Shown in pieces: positions 35,477 through 48,000 of a stretch of 64,000 nucleotides of DNA (its first letter is position 1; every line of letters starts with the position of its first letter). Under the pieces are notes generated by a model. That model was not told the DNA's origin and did not search any database. It worked only from the letters and a program-made list of their open reading frames with translations. The translations under genes and the position numbers were made by a program. Location: NCBI RefSeq assembly GCF_016904885.1, contig NZ_JADWYI010000001.1, positions 8,985,224-9,049,223 of the forward strand, written 5' to 3'. The DNA comes from Archangium primigenium. GTDB lineage: Bacteria > Myxococcota > Myxococcia > Myxococcales > Myxococcaceae.

Positions 35477-36491
35477 GCGACGTCGGCCGAGGGCTCCGGT
35501 GCCTCGGCGCGCACGAAGACGTCCAGGTAGGACAGGTTCCACACCGCGTCGATCACCGCGCGGTACGGCTCGCCCGCTTCCACCTCCGCCTCGGTGACCG
35601 AGGTGTTGAGCACGAAGGGGCCACAGCGTCGGCCACCGGCCACGCTCCCATCCAGGCTGAGTGTCAGGCGGTACCAGCCCGCGGCGGACACCCGCGCGGG
35701 CAGCGGCGCCCGGCCGGGCTCCCAGTCCAGACGCACCACGGCCTTGCCCCGGTCATCCACCCAGGCGCGCGGACCGTCACCGCGCCCGTCGTCCTCCCAG
35801 ACGGCCCGGTTGACGAGCGTGGCGGCCGAGCCGGACCACTCGCCCGTCACGGCGTTCCAGCGGTAGGCGTCCTCGCGAGGGCGCGCCGCCGCGTCCGACG
35901 CGACGAGCTTCTGCACGGTGAGCCGCGCGCACGGGGAGATGACGGTGGCGTCCCCACTCCACGAGCCCAGCGCGGACGCCGGCTCGCTGTTCGTGGCCCG
36001 CACGCCCCACGCCTCGCCCCGCGGGCCGGAGCCCGGCAGCCGCATCAGATCGTAGGTCGGCAGGGGCTCGTCGAGCCCGGTGTACAGCGCCACCTCCACC
36101 CGCATGCGCGACGCGGTGGTGCCCGTGGAGTTCTCGAGCGGGTCGCTCCAGTCCACCTCGGACACGCTCACGGGCTGGCCCGGCGAGCCCACGGCCACGC
36201 CCGCCCGCCATTGGCCGGGATGGGCCTGCGGGTAGACGCGCCACGCCTCCACGCCGGGCGGCGGCGTGCACGTGCTCGGCGGGCAGACCACGGACTCGGT
36301 CCCCCGCTGCCAGGCGTACCACCAGGGCCCCCGAGGCGAAGGCGCCGAGGCCTTCTCCACGCTCAGCCCCCCGCCTTCCGGCAGGAGCACCGGAAAGGTC
36401 AGCGGCGCCGCGACCGCGGCCCCCCCCATCGGACATGACAGCAGCGTCACGAGCCCCCACGACCGAGAGGCCCGGCACACTCCACCCCACT

Positions 36492-36495
<4 letters not shown>
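35452..36495 (-). CDS. Secreted hypothetical protein, beta-rich
   Basis: 347 residues from ATG 36495, which has GGGGGAG upstream. The signal peptide is SRSWGLVTLLSCPMGGAAVAAP. The rest is rich in Trp, Gly, Val and Thr and looks beta-sheet (VRLDWEPGRAPLPARVSAAGWYRLTLSLDGS), with six scattered Cys. No motif is recognised. A reading frame upstream, also with a signal peptide (37120), runs toward it on the same strand; a relation between the two is possible. Confidence 0.6.
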
Positions 36496-38383
<1,888 letters not shown>

Positions 38384-38385
38384 CC

Positions 38386-39234
38386 ATGGAGACGACCCTC
38401 CAGACCGCCTCCGAGCACGCCTGCTTCGGGGGCACCGTGGGCTTCTACAAGCACCCCTCGCGCGAGTGTGGCGGCGAGATGCGCTTCTCCGTGTACACGC
38501 CGCCCCAGGCCCGGGCGGGCAAGGTCCCCGTCCTCTACTTCCTGTCGGGCCTGAGCTGCTCGGAGGAGACGTTCCAGATCAAGGCCGGGGCCCAGCGGCT
38601 CGCGGCGGAGCTGGGGCTGATGCTCGTGGTGCCGGACACGAGCCCCCGCAACACCGGCATCCCCCAGGAGGACGCCGACTGGGAGGTGGGCACCGCGGCG
38701 GGCTTCTACGTGGACGCGACCCAGGCGCCCTGGGCCTCGCGCTTCCGCATGTACAGCTACGTCACCCGGGAGCTGCCCGAGCTGGTGGGCAAGCACTTCC
38801 CCGCCCGCATGGACCGCGAGGGCATCTTCGGCCACTCCATGGGGGGCCACGGCGCGCTCGTCTGCGCCCTGCGCCAGCCCGGGCGCTACCGCTCCGTCTC
38901 CGCGTTCGCGCCCATCAGCGCGCCCCGGAGCTGCCCCTGGGGGCACAAGGCCTTCGGCAAGTACCTCGGCGCGGATCAGGACGCCTGGCGCGAGTGGGAC
39001 GCCACGGAGCTGCTGCGCGGTGGGGCCCAGGTGCCCCCGCTCCTGGTGGATCAAGGCACGCGCGACAAGTTCCTCGCGGAGCAATTGAAGCCGGATTTAC
39101 TGCGCCAGGCCTGCGAGCAAGTGGGGCAGCCCCTGACGCTCCGCTCCCAGGACGGCTACGACCACGGCTACTACTTCGTCTCGACCTTCATGGCGGACCA
39201 CTTGCGGCACCACGCCGCCGCGCTAACCGCCTGA
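38386..39234 (+). CDS. fghA: S-formylglutathione hydrolase
   Basis: 282 residues, standard length of the esterase-D family. It hydrolyses S-formylglutathione to formate and glutathione, completing formaldehyde detoxification begun by the preceding gene. The nucleophile Ser151 is in GHSMGGHGAL; the acid Asp is in LVDQGTRDKFL; the His is in GYDHGYYFVSTF. The N-terminal ECGGEMRFSVYTP and LSGLSCSEETF are family hallmarks. The 2-base gap to frmA implies co-transcription. A 178-base gap follows. Confidence 0.96.
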   Translation: METTLQTASEHACFGGTVGFYKHPSRECGGEMRFSVYTPPQARAGKVPVLYFLSGLSCSEETFQIKAGAQRLAAELGLMLVVPDTSPRNTGIPQEDADWEVGTAAGFYVDATQAPWASRFRMYSYVTRELPELVGKHFPARMDREGIFGHSMGGHGALVCALRQPGRYRSVSAFAPISAPRSCPWGHKAFGKYLGADQDAWREWDATELLRGGAQVPPLLVDQGTRDKFLAEQLKPDLLRQACEQVGQPLTLRSQDGYDHGYYFVSTFMADHLRHHAAALTA

Positions 39235-39412
39235 TTCGTCTGTCTTTTCGTGCTGCCCCGCCTGGGGGCCCCGCCCAGGGCCCTCGGGCGCCGGGTGGGA
39301 GCCCAGGCGGGCGGGCTCGGACTTGTCACTCGGAGGGCTGACAAGGGGCCTGGGCGGGAAGTTGGAAAAGGCGCCGCGTGTCCTTACGGGCTCAACGACG
39401 AAAGGACACAGA

Positions 39413-40438
39413 TTGAAGCGACTGTTGAACATTGCCTCCTTCGCACTGCTGCTGCCCACGCTGGCCTCCGCCGCCGTCGTCTGGAAGGGCGACCTCGAGA
39501 CCGGCAACCTCTCGCAGTGGTCGAAAGAGCAGAGCGTGTCCTCGAACCGCCTGATGGTCGTCTCCTCGCCCGTGCGCGAGGGGAAGTACGCGCTCAAGGT
39601 CACCGTGCGAAAGGGAGACAATCCCATCAACGCCAGCGGCAACCGCAACGAGCTGGTCTATCTGAGCCACGAGAAGCCCGGCTCCGAGTATTTCTACAAG
39701 TGGAGCACGATGTTCCCCCAGAGCTTCCCCAAGTCGGACAAGTGGGCGCTCTTCACCCAGTGGCACCAGGAGGGCAACAGCGGCTCGCCCCCGCTCGAGA
39801 TGTACGTGGCGGGCGATCAGATGAAGCTGCGCGTGGGTGGCAGCTCCGGGAAGATCCTCTGGACCCAGCCCGTGAAGCGTGAGCACTGGAACGACTTCGT
39901 GCTGCACGTGAAGTGGTCCCCCAAGAAGGACACCGGCTTCATCGAGCTGTTCCACGACGGCAAGCTCGTCGTGCCCCGGACCTACATGGCCACGCAGTTC
40001 TCCAACCAGAGCAACTACCTCAAGCTGGGCCTGTACCGCGATGCGTCCATCGCCCAGGAGGGCGTCGTCTACCACGACGGTTTCACCCAGAGCACCCACC
40101 GCGATGACGTGCTCCCCAACGAAGTCATCGTCGCCGAGCCCGAGGTCGCCCCCGTGCCCGAGCAGGCCGATCCCAACGAGGGTCCGCCCGATTTCGACGA
40201 GAGCCTGGATGAGTCCGGGGTCATCGGCTCGCTGCCCACCTCGGGCAACTCGCCCGGCACCGCGGGGCTCGTCCCCGGCGACGGCGCCTATGGCGAGGGC
40301 ATGGCGGCCGCGAGCTGCGGCGCCTCGGCCACCGGCGGCATGCCCGCGCTGATGGCGGGCCTCTTCACGGCGATCGCGCTGGCGACCAGCCGCCGCAAGA
40401 AGGCGCTCGCCCACGCGCCCCGTTCCACCCGGCGCTAA
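39413..40438 (+). CDS. Secreted polysaccharide-lyase-like protein with MYXO-CTERM tail
   Basis: 341 residues from TTG 39413 (GAAAGGA 7 bases upstream; no ATG gives the signal peptide LLNIASFALLLPTLASAA). Residues 20-230 resemble the heparin-lyase-I-type polysaccharide lyase fold (beta jelly roll): SGNRNELVYLSHEKPGSEYF, WALFTQWHQEGN, HWNDFVLHVKWSP, NYLKLGLYRD. After an acidic Pro/Glu linker comes an MYXO-CTERM end (AAASCGASATGG, hydrophobic helix, SRRKK). It probably breaks uronic acid polysaccharides at the surface. Substrate is not known. A terminator follows at 40458. Confidence 0.7.
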   Translation: MKRLLNIASFALLLPTLASAAVVWKGDLETGNLSQWSKEQSVSSNRLMVVSSPVREGKYALKVTVRKGDNPINASGNRNELVYLSHEKPGSEYFYKWSTMFPQSFPKSDKWALFTQWHQEGNSGSPPLEMYVAGDQMKLRVGGSSGKILWTQPVKREHWNDFVLHVKWSPKKDTGFIELFHDGKLVVPRTYMATQFSNQSNYLKLGLYRDASIAQEGVVYHDGFTQSTHRDDVLPNEVIVAEPEVAPVPEQADPNEGPPDFDESLDESGVIGSLPTSGNSPGTAGLVPGDGAYGEGMAAASCGASATGGMPALMAGLFTAIALATSRRKKALAHAPRSTRR

Positions 40439-40457
40439 ACCGAGCCGTACCCTCCCT

Positions 40458-40493
40458 GGCCGCTCCCACGCCCCTCGCGGCGGGGGAGCGGCC
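40458..40493 (+). terminator. Intrinsic terminator after the polysaccharide-lyase-like gene
   Basis: A 10-bp stem, GGCCGCTCCC with GGGAGCGGCC, around a GC-rich loop, followed by TTCTTGCGTTGTT. It lies 20 bases after the stop and 48 bases before the next start. Confidence 0.7.
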
Positions 40494-40540
40494 TTCTTGC
40501 GTTGTTGAAGCGGACAGGGACGCCGGATGAGAATTCCGGG

Positions 40541-43500
40541 ATGAAGTCCTTGATGGTGGTACGCCGGGCCCCCGAGTCGACCTGGGTGGATCTCCTGAGG
40601 GGCCGGGCGCTCGAGCAGCCTTCGCGCCGCGCCTTCGTCCTGCTCGAGGAGGGTGAGGCGGAGAGCGCCGTCTGGGATTACGCGGAGCTGGACCGACGCG
40701 CCCGCGCCATCGCCACGCTCCTGCGGCGGCAGCTGCGGCCCGGAGAGCGGGCCCTGCTGCTCTACCCCTTCGGCCTGGACTTCATCGCCGCCTTCCTCGG
40801 CGCGCTGTACGCGGGCGTCGTGGCCGTGCCGGTGTACCCGCCGGACCCCTCGCGGCTCCAGCGCACCCTGCCGCGGCTGCGCGCCATCGCCCAGGACGCC
40901 CAGGCCACCCGCGTGCTCACCACCCAGGCCATCCGCGAGTGGGTGGAGGGTCTGGCCCAGCAGGCCCCCGAGCTCGCCGCCCTGCACTGGCTGGCCACGG
41001 ACACGCTGCCTCCGGACCTGGAGGCGGACTGGCGGCCCCTGGACGTCACCCCGGGCACGCTCGCCTTCCTCCAGTACACCTCGGGCTCCACCGCGCGGCC
41101 CAAGGGCGTGCGGCTCACCCATGCCCACCTGATGCACAACCAGGGCGTCATGCAGCGCGCCTTCGGCACCTGCGAGGAGAGCGTGGGGGTGAGCTGGCTG
41201 CCGCTGTACCACGACATGGGGCTCATCGGCTGCGTGCTGCATGCCCTGTACGCGGGCTTCCCCATGGTGCTCATGCCCCCGGAGCAGTTCCTGCGGCGGC
41301 CCCTGCGCTGGCTCGCCGCCATCTCCCGCTACCGCGCCACCATCAGCGGAGGCCCCAACTTCGCCTTCGACCTGTGCGCCCGGAAGGTGACGCCCGAGCA
41401 GGCGGCGGCGCTCGACCTGAGCACCTGGAGCCACGCCTTCAACGCCGCCGAGCCCGTGCGCGCCGACACCCTGGAGCGCTTCACCCGCGCGTTCGCGCCC
41501 AGCGGCTTCCGCGCCGAGGCGTGGCACCCGCTCTATGGGCTCGCCGAGGCCACGCTCATGACGACGGGCGAGCGCGGGGGCGGCACCCGGCCCCGGGTGC
41601 TCACCGTGGAGGGCGCGCCGCTGGACGCGGGCCAGGTCGTCCCGCGGCCCGAGGGCTCCGCCGACACCCGGCGCCTCGTCGGCCTGGGCCAGCCAGGCCC
41701 GGAGCTGCGCGTGGCCATCGTGGCGCCCGACACCCGCGTGCGCCTGGAGCCGGAGCGCGTGGGGGAGATCTGGGTGGCGGGGCCCAGCGTGGCCCAGGGC
41801 TACTGGAACCAGACCGAGACGAGCGACCCCACCTTCCACGCGGAGCTGGCCAGCGGCGAGGCCGCCGGCGGCGAGCGGTGGTTGCGCACCGGGGACCTGG
41901 GCTTCCTGCGCGAGGGCGAGCTGTTCTTCACCGGCCGGCTCAAGGACCTGGTCATCATCCGGGGCCGCAACCACGCCCCTCAAGACATCGAGCTCACCGT
42001 CGAGCGGAGCCATGCCGCCCTGCGCCCGGGCTGTGGCGCCGCGTTCGCGCTGGACACCGGGGGCACCGAGCGGCTCGTCGTCGTCCAGGAGGTGCACCGC
42101 GACCACACGCACGCCGACCTGGACGCGCTCGCCCACACCGCGCGGCGCGCCGTGGCCGAGGCCCATGGCGTGCACCTGGACACGCTGGTGCTCGTGCGCG
42201 CGGGCTCCATCCCCAAGACGTCCAGCGGGAAGATCCAACGCCACGCGTGCCGCCAGGATTTCCTCGAGGGTCGGCTGGACGTGCTGCGCGCCGTGACGCC
42301 CACGGCGCCCCTGGGGGAGCGCCCCTCGCTCGCGACCGACGAGGCCCTGGCCCGCGCGATCTCCGAGCTGGGCCTGGACTCCCTGCAGCAGCTCGAGCTG
42401 CGCCAGCTCCTGGAGCAGCGGCTGCGCGCCCTGCCCCGCCCCCCCGCGCCCGCGCCCCGGCCGGACAGCGCCCCCGTCTGGGACGTGGCCCGCGAGGCCC
42501 CGGCGCTCTGGCGCCATCTGGAGGAGCGCGAGCCCTGGCTGGCCGAGCTCCTGGAGGGGCTGCGACGCGAGCTGCCCGTGCCGCCCACCAACGGCACCTT
42601 CGACACCGGCGAGCACTTCCGGCCCGCCGGCCACTTCCGCGCCTTCTACCAGCGAGGCCCCGGCGAGGGCGTGCTCGCTTTCAAGGGCGGGGAGGTGCGC
42701 TGCGAGGATCAAGCGGGCTTCCTCGAGCTCTTGCGGCAGCGGCTCTTCGAGCGTCAGGCGCGCTACTCGGTGACGAACACGCTGGAGTACTTCCTGCTCC
42801 AGGAGCGCAAGGTGCCTGGCGCGCTCACGCTGCCGGAGGCGCTCACCGAGGCCCGGCGCGCCGCCGAGCTCCAGGGCCGCTTCCTGGAGGAGTACGGCGC
42901 GCCGGGAGAGCTGCCGGTGCCGCTGCTGGTGGTGCGCTGGAGCGAGGAGGTGGTGGCGCGCTTCCGGGGCCGGCTGCTGCCCCTGCTCTCCGGCTTCACG
43001 CTGGGCATCGCCGAGGGGGAGCTGCGCGACGGGCTCGCCTGCTACGTGTACTGGTTTCCCCAGGCGCCCTTTCCCCGGGTGAGCCACTTCGCCGGCACGC
43101 TCGCCCAGGAGAGCCAGCGCACGGGCACGGGGGGCTTCACCAACACGCGCCTCATCCACGCCACGCTCAAGCACAACCTGGACGCCGGCGCCGTGGTGGA
43201 CTCCTGGGTGCGGCTCACCGCGCGCTTCTTGTGGCTGGGCTACTTCCCGAGCGACATCCAGCACTTCAAGAACGGCCAGTGCATCGAGCCGCAGAACGTG
43301 CTGCTCAACGGCGCCTTCGCGGACGTGGACTCGGTGCTGCCCATGCACCAGGTGACCACGGACCGGGAGTTCTACGCCAACTTCCTCGCCATGCTGAACC
43401 TGCTGGCGGGCACCGTGCGCACCTTCCTCGCGGCCGAGGGCAACGGCACCACCCACCGGCCCCCACCCTTCCCCCACCAGTTCCAGGGGCCCGACTTCCT

Positions 43501-44911
43501 GGACACGCTCTCCGTCCTCCACGTCTGGGAGCGGCTGTGCGTGCACCTGCGGGCCGAGCGGCCCGGCGCGCACGCGCGGCTGGACCCGCGGCTGGAGGCG
43601 CTCGTGGAGTCGCGGCTGTCCTTCCCCGTGCTCTTCGAGCGCGTGCTCTTCCCGCTCTATTACGCCGGGCCCACGCTGCCCGAGAGCGCGGTGCACCTCT
43701 TGAAGGTGACGGACGTGTACGGCGACACGCTCGCCGGGGAGCGCCGCCCCTCGCGCGAGGTGAAGTACAGCGCCCGCATGTCCGTGGACGCGGTGGCGCT
43801 CGCCACCCTGCCCCGCGCCTTCCTGGAGCAGCTCCAGTTCACGCCCCGCGAGTTCATCCGCGACTGCATGCGCGAGGAGGCCACGCTCGTCACCGTGTAC
43901 GAGACGTTCCTCGGCCGCATCGGGCTGGTGGTGCTGCCCATGGAGGACGCGGAGCTGTACGTGGACCGGCGGCACACCGTGGGCGCCGTCGTGCGGGGGC
44001 TGGAGGAGGCGGCGCGGCTGGGCGCGGACACGGTGTCGCTCACGGGGCTGGTCCCCTCGGCCACCGACTACGGCCGCGCGCTCGAGGAGGCCACGCGCGG
44101 TCGCACGGGCCTGCCCCGCTTCACCACCGGCCATGCCACCACCGCCGCCTGCTTCGTGATGATGGTGGAGCGGGTGCTCGCCGCGGGCGGCCGTCGCATG
44201 GACGGGGAGGACGTGGTGCTGCTCGGCGCGGGCTCCATCGGCACCGCCATCCTGCGCTTGCTGCGCCGCACCCTGCCCGCGCCCCGCTCGCTGCGGCTGT
44301 GCGACGTGCCCGCGCGGCGCGAGCACCTGTCGCGGCTCGTCGAGGAATTGAGCGCCGAGCCCGGCGGCCCGGGCGCGCTCGAGGTGACGCTCGTCTCCGG
44401 CGACGGCCTGCCCGACGAGGTGTACGCGTCCTCGCTGGTGCTGTGCGCCACGAACGTGCCCGGCCTGTTGGACGTCCACCGGCTGCGGCCCGGCACCCTG
44501 GTGGTGGACGACTCGGCCCCCCACTGCTTCGAGCCCCGCCGCGCCATCCGCCGCTTCCAGGAGAAGCGCGACGTGCTCTTCAGCGAGGCGGGCGCCCTGC
44601 GCAGTCACCGCCCCATTGGAGAAATCCGCGAGCTCACCTTCGCCACCGGGTGGGACCAGCGCATCCGCGCCGCGCTCAGGCTCTTGCACCCCACCGAGGA
44701 CACCCTGATGGGTTGTGTCTTCTCCAGCATCCTCAGCTCGCGCTTCGAGGACGCGCCGTGCCTGGTGGGCACGCCCGGCCTGCGCGACCTGGAGCTGCAC
44801 TACCGCAAGCTGCGCGAGCTGCGCTTCGAGGCGGCCCGCCCGTATGTCGAGGACTACCTGCTCGACGACGACCTGGTGGGCATGTTCCGCGCCCGATTCG
44901 GCGGCCGGTAG
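40541..44911 (+). CDS. Multidomain fatty acyl-AMP ligase / carrier-like / unknown / acyl-ACP-reductase-like enzyme
   Basis: 1456 residues from ATG 40541. Residues about 10-590 are a fatty acyl-AMP ligase (FLQYTSGSTARPKGVRLTH, PLYHDMGLIG, GGPNFAFDLC, LRTGDLGF, FTGRLKDLVIIRGRN, TSSGKIQR). A short carrier-like segment follows with LGLDSLQQLEL; Ser614 could hold phosphopantetheine. Residues about 650-1090 are not recognised. The C-terminal about 350 residues resemble cyanobacterial acyl-ACP reductase: RFTTGHATTAAC, nucleotide site VVLLGAGSIGTAI (Gly1229), and Cys1392 in LMGCVFSSIL, which aligns with that family's catalytic Cys. It would activate a fatty acid and reduce it to an aldehyde (inference). 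It stands alone behind a terminator. Confidence 0.78.
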   Translation: MKSLMVVRRAPESTWVDLLRGRALEQPSRRAFVLLEEGEAESAVWDYAELDRRARAIATLLRRQLRPGERALLLYPFGLDFIAAFLGALYAGVVAVPVYPPDPSRLQRTLPRLRAIAQDAQATRVLTTQAIREWVEGLAQQAPELAALHWLATDTLPPDLEADWRPLDVTPGTLAFLQYTSGSTARPKGVRLTHAHLMHNQGVMQRAFGTCEESVGVSWLPLYHDMGLIGCVLHALYAGFPMVLMPPEQFLRRPLRWLAAISRYRATISGGPNFAFDLCARKVTPEQAAALDLSTWSHAFNAAEPVRADTLERFTRAFAPSGFRAEAWHPLYGLAEATLMTTGERGGGTRPRVLTVEGAPLDAGQVVPRPEGSADTRRLVGLGQPGPELRVAIVAPDTRVRLEPERVGEIWVAGPSVAQGYWNQTETSDPTFHAELASGEAAGGERWLRTGDLGFLREGELFFTGRLKDLVIIRGRNHAPQDIELTVERSHAALRPGCGAAFALDTGGTERLVVVQEVHRDHTHADLDALAHTARRAVAEAHGVHLDTLVLVRAGSIPKTSSGKIQRHACRQDFLEGRLDVLRAVTPTAPLGERPSLATDEALARAISELGLDSLQQLELRQLLEQRLRALPRPPAPAPRPDSAPVWDVAREAPALWRHLEEREPWLAELLEGLRRELPVPPTNGTFDTGEHFRPAGHFRAFYQRGPGEGVLAFKGGEVRCEDQAGFLELLRQRLFERQARYSVTNTLEYFLLQERKVPGALTLPEALTEARRAAELQGRFLEEYGAPGELPVPLLVVRWSEEVVARFRGRLLPLLSGFTLGIAEGELRDGLACYVYWFPQAPFPRVSHFAGTLAQESQRTGTGGFTNTRLIHATLKHNLDAGAVVDSWVRLTARFLWLGYFPSDIQHFKNGQCIEPQNVLLNGAFADVDSVLPMHQVTTDREFYANFLAMLNLLAGTVRTFLAAEGNGTTHRPPPFPHQFQGPDFLDTLSVLHVWERLCVHLRAERPGAHARLDPRLEALVESRLSFPVLFERVLFPLYYAGPTLPESAVHLLKVTDVYGDTLAGERRPSREVKYSARMSVDAVALATLPRAFLEQLQFTPREFIRDCMREEATLVTVYETFLGRIGLVVLPMEDAELYVDRRHTVGAVVRGLEEAARLGADTVSLTGLVPSATDYGRALEEATRGRTGLPRFTTGHATTAACFVMMVERVLAAGGRRMDGEDVVLLGAGSIGTAILRLLRRTLPAPRSLRLCDVPARREHLSRLVEELSAEPGGPGALEVTLVSGDGLPDEVYASSLVLCATNVPGLLDVHRLRPGTLVVDDSAPHCFEPRRAIRRFQEKRDVLFSEAGALRSHRPIGEIRELTFATGWDQRIRAALRLLHPTEDTLMGCVFSSILSSRFEDAPCLVGTPGLRDLELHYRKLRELRFEAARPYVEDYLLDDDLVGMFRARFGGR

Positions 44912-45075
44912 CCGGCCGCGCGCCCACCGCGTGTCCGGGTCGGCTCCACACAACCCACCCCGACAGGTGGCCTTCTGGCGCGCGGTGAACACAGCGAGCC
45001 CTGGAGCGCCGCCCGATGTCCACCGTCCGGGGTCATTTCGACGAGGCCCGGCCCGGGGGGTGGTAGACTGAGGGC

Positions 45076-48000
45076 GTGCCGCGGTGCGTGACATGCGGAC
45101 AGCGTTGGGAGGGGGCCCACGCGCAATGTCCCCGGGGGGCCACCCCGACCGACTCGCTCTCCGAGGAGCGCGGTCGGATGGTGCCATCGTGTCTCATCCC
45201 GGGCTACGCCGTGACGCGGGAGGTGGCCCGGGGCGGGTTCGGCACGCTCTACGCGGCGCGGCGTGAATCGGACGACCAGCTCGTGGCCATCAAGGTGGCC
45301 CACGCGGACCACCCGCTCGCGCGCATGCAGCTCGAGCGCGAGGCGCAGGTGCTCGGGGCCATTGGCGCGCCCACCGTGCCCGCCCTGCACGCGAGCGGTT
45401 GGCTCCCGGAAGGCACGCCCTACCTGGTCATGCAGTACATCGCCTCGCCCACCCTGGCCCAGCGGCTGGCGCGGCCCTCCGGGCCCATGCCTCCGCCGGA
45501 CTTCGCCCGCTGGGGCAGCGCCCTCCTGGAAGCGCTGGAGCAGGTGCACGGCCGGGGCTACCTGCACGGAGACCTCAAGCCGGAGAACGTCTTCCTCGAC
45601 GAGGAGGCGTCGCGGGTGGGCTTCTTCGACTTCGGCCTCGCCCGGCTCGTCAACGCGCCGGCCTCCGTCAGCGCCGACGAGCCCACCCCGCCCGTGGGCG
45701 AGTCCTTCGCGGGGACGGCCGAGTACATGTCCCCCGAGCAGTGCTCCGGTCCCCAGGGGTTGGATCTCCGCTCGGATCTCTACTCGTCGGGCGTGCTGCT
45801 CTACGAGATGCTCACCGGCCGGCCCCCCTTCCTGGGCACCGCCACGGACGTCATCCAGGCGCACCTGGCGCGTCGGCCCTCGCGGCCCTCGGAGCACGCG
45901 CCGGTGCACCCGGCGATCGAGCAGGTGGTGCTGCGCTGTCTGGCCAAGGAGCGCGAGCGCCGCTTCGACACGGTGAAGGAGTTGCGCGCGGCGCTCCAGG
46001 AGGCCCTGGCCCAGGCGGCCCGCGCCACGCCGGGCGCCCCGTCCGAGAAGACGCCCCCGCCGGAGCGGCCCGCCGCGTCGGCCCCCACCGGGGTGATGCG
46101 CTCGGTGGCGGTGCTCTTCTTCCGCTCGGGCGCCAACCCCGTCACCGTGCAGAAGGCGCTCGCCAGCTTCGGCGGCAACCTGGCCTCCAATGACGGCACC
46201 CGCTTCGCCGGGGTGTTCGATCCCAACGCCGGGGAGAATCCCGTGCAGCGCGCACGGCAGGCGGCCGAGGGGCTCGCCGCGCAGAACCTGGCCTCGGCGG
46301 CGCTGGTGGACGTGGCCTCGGTGACGGTGCGCCACCGCCCCGGGGGCCCCGCGCGCTACTTCGGCCCCGTCTTCAAGGAGCAGGATCGCTACCCCACGGA
46401 TCAGGATCCCACCCCGCTGCTGTTCACCGGCGCCGCGGCCGAGGCGCTGCCGGACCTCCTGTGCGAGCCGGTGCCGGGCCGCGAGGGCATCTTCCGCAAC
46501 GCCACCACCGCCAGCGGACCCGAGGACGTCACCATCCTCCAGCATGGCAGCGGCGTGCTGGTGGGCCGGGGCAGCGAGCTGGCCGAGCTGCTGGAGAGCG
46601 CGGGCCGGGCGCTGGTGGAGAAGGCGCCCACGCTGTGCACGGTGCTCGGAGACCGGGGCGCGGGCAAGACCCACCTGAGCGCGGCGCTCGTCCAGCAGTT
46701 GCACATGGCGCTGCCCCACACGCGCATCGCCACGTGGCGCGCCCGCGAGCCCGTGCAGGGCGACCCCGAGGGCACCCTGCGCATGCTGCTGCGCGGCGCG
46801 CTCTACGACTTCCGCAGCGACTACGACCTGACGGGCTCCGAGGAGGAGGGCAAGGCGCGGTGCGTGAAGCTGCTCGGCGAGCCGCTCGCCCAGGAGCTGT
46901 GGCCCGGCGTGGCCTCCACTTTGGGGTGGCTGGCGCCCGGCGCCGCGGGCCTGCAGAACTGGGCCGCCGCCCCTGGCGCCTTGCGCTCGCTGGCCATGCG
47001 CGCCACGGGCGAGCTGCTCGCCGCGCGCGCCAAGTCGCAGCGCCTGTGCCTCATCCTCGACGACGCGCACTTCGCCGAGGAGACGGCCCTGGACGCGCTG
47101 GAGTACGCCGCGCTCGCCGAGTCCCACCTGCCCCTGTGGGTGTGCGTGTTCGCCCGCCCGGGCTTCGAGCGCATCCGGCCCTCGTGGGGCACGCGCGCCG
47201 CCTACCGGCACGTGCTGCCGCTCGGGCCGCTCTCGCCCCCGAGCGCCATGGAGCTGTGCCGCGCGCTTCTGCGCCCCGCGGAGAACGTGCCCGCCGCGGC
47301 GCTGGAATCGCTCGTCGCGCGCGCCAAGAGCGTGCCCCTGTTCCTCGTGGAGCTGGTGCGCGGCCTCAAGCGCCAGGGGCTCGTGCGCCAGCGGCCGAGC
47401 GGCGGCAGCTGGTTCCTGGCCACGGACGAGCTGGACCGGATGCCCGAGCTGCGGCTGGTGGACTGGCTGGCGGACCGCGAGCTCGGGGCCTTGCCCGTGG
47501 AGCTGGCGGCGCACGCGCGGTTGTGTGCCCTGCTCGGGCCGGACTTCACCGCCGCCGAGGCCGAGGGCGTGGTGTTCGAGCTGGAGGAGGAGGGCGGCGC
47601 CGCGGACTTCCCGTTGGATCCCCGCCACGCCACGCGCCGGCTGCAGGACCTGGGGCTGCTCCTGTCCCACCGCCTGGAGGGCCTGAGCTTCCGCAACGAG
47701 CTGCTGCGCGTCACGGTGGAGCGCTCCCTGCCCGAGGCGGACCGCGAGCGCATCCACCGCGCCGCCTTCCGCTTCTACCTGAGCGACGCGGGCGCCGCCG
47801 AGCGCCAGCGCCTGCCGCGCCTGGCCCTGCACGCCGCGGCGGCCGGCATGCGCGACGAGGCGGCCGCGCTCTACATCGACCTGGCCGAGTCCGCCCGGGG
47901 CCGCCACGCCTATATCGAGGCCGAGTCCACCTACACGCGCGCGCTGGAGCTGCTCGACGCGGAGGACCGGCGGCGCAAGCTCACCGTGCTCCGGGGCCGG

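Noticed and set aside
39392..45187. Open frame of over 1900 codons on the minus strand opposite the FAAL-reductase gene
   Set aside because: It is a mirror of GC-rich codon bias; its translation is low complexity (Gly, Val, Ala, Arg, His, Glu) with no domain, while the plus frame has clear enzyme motifs.
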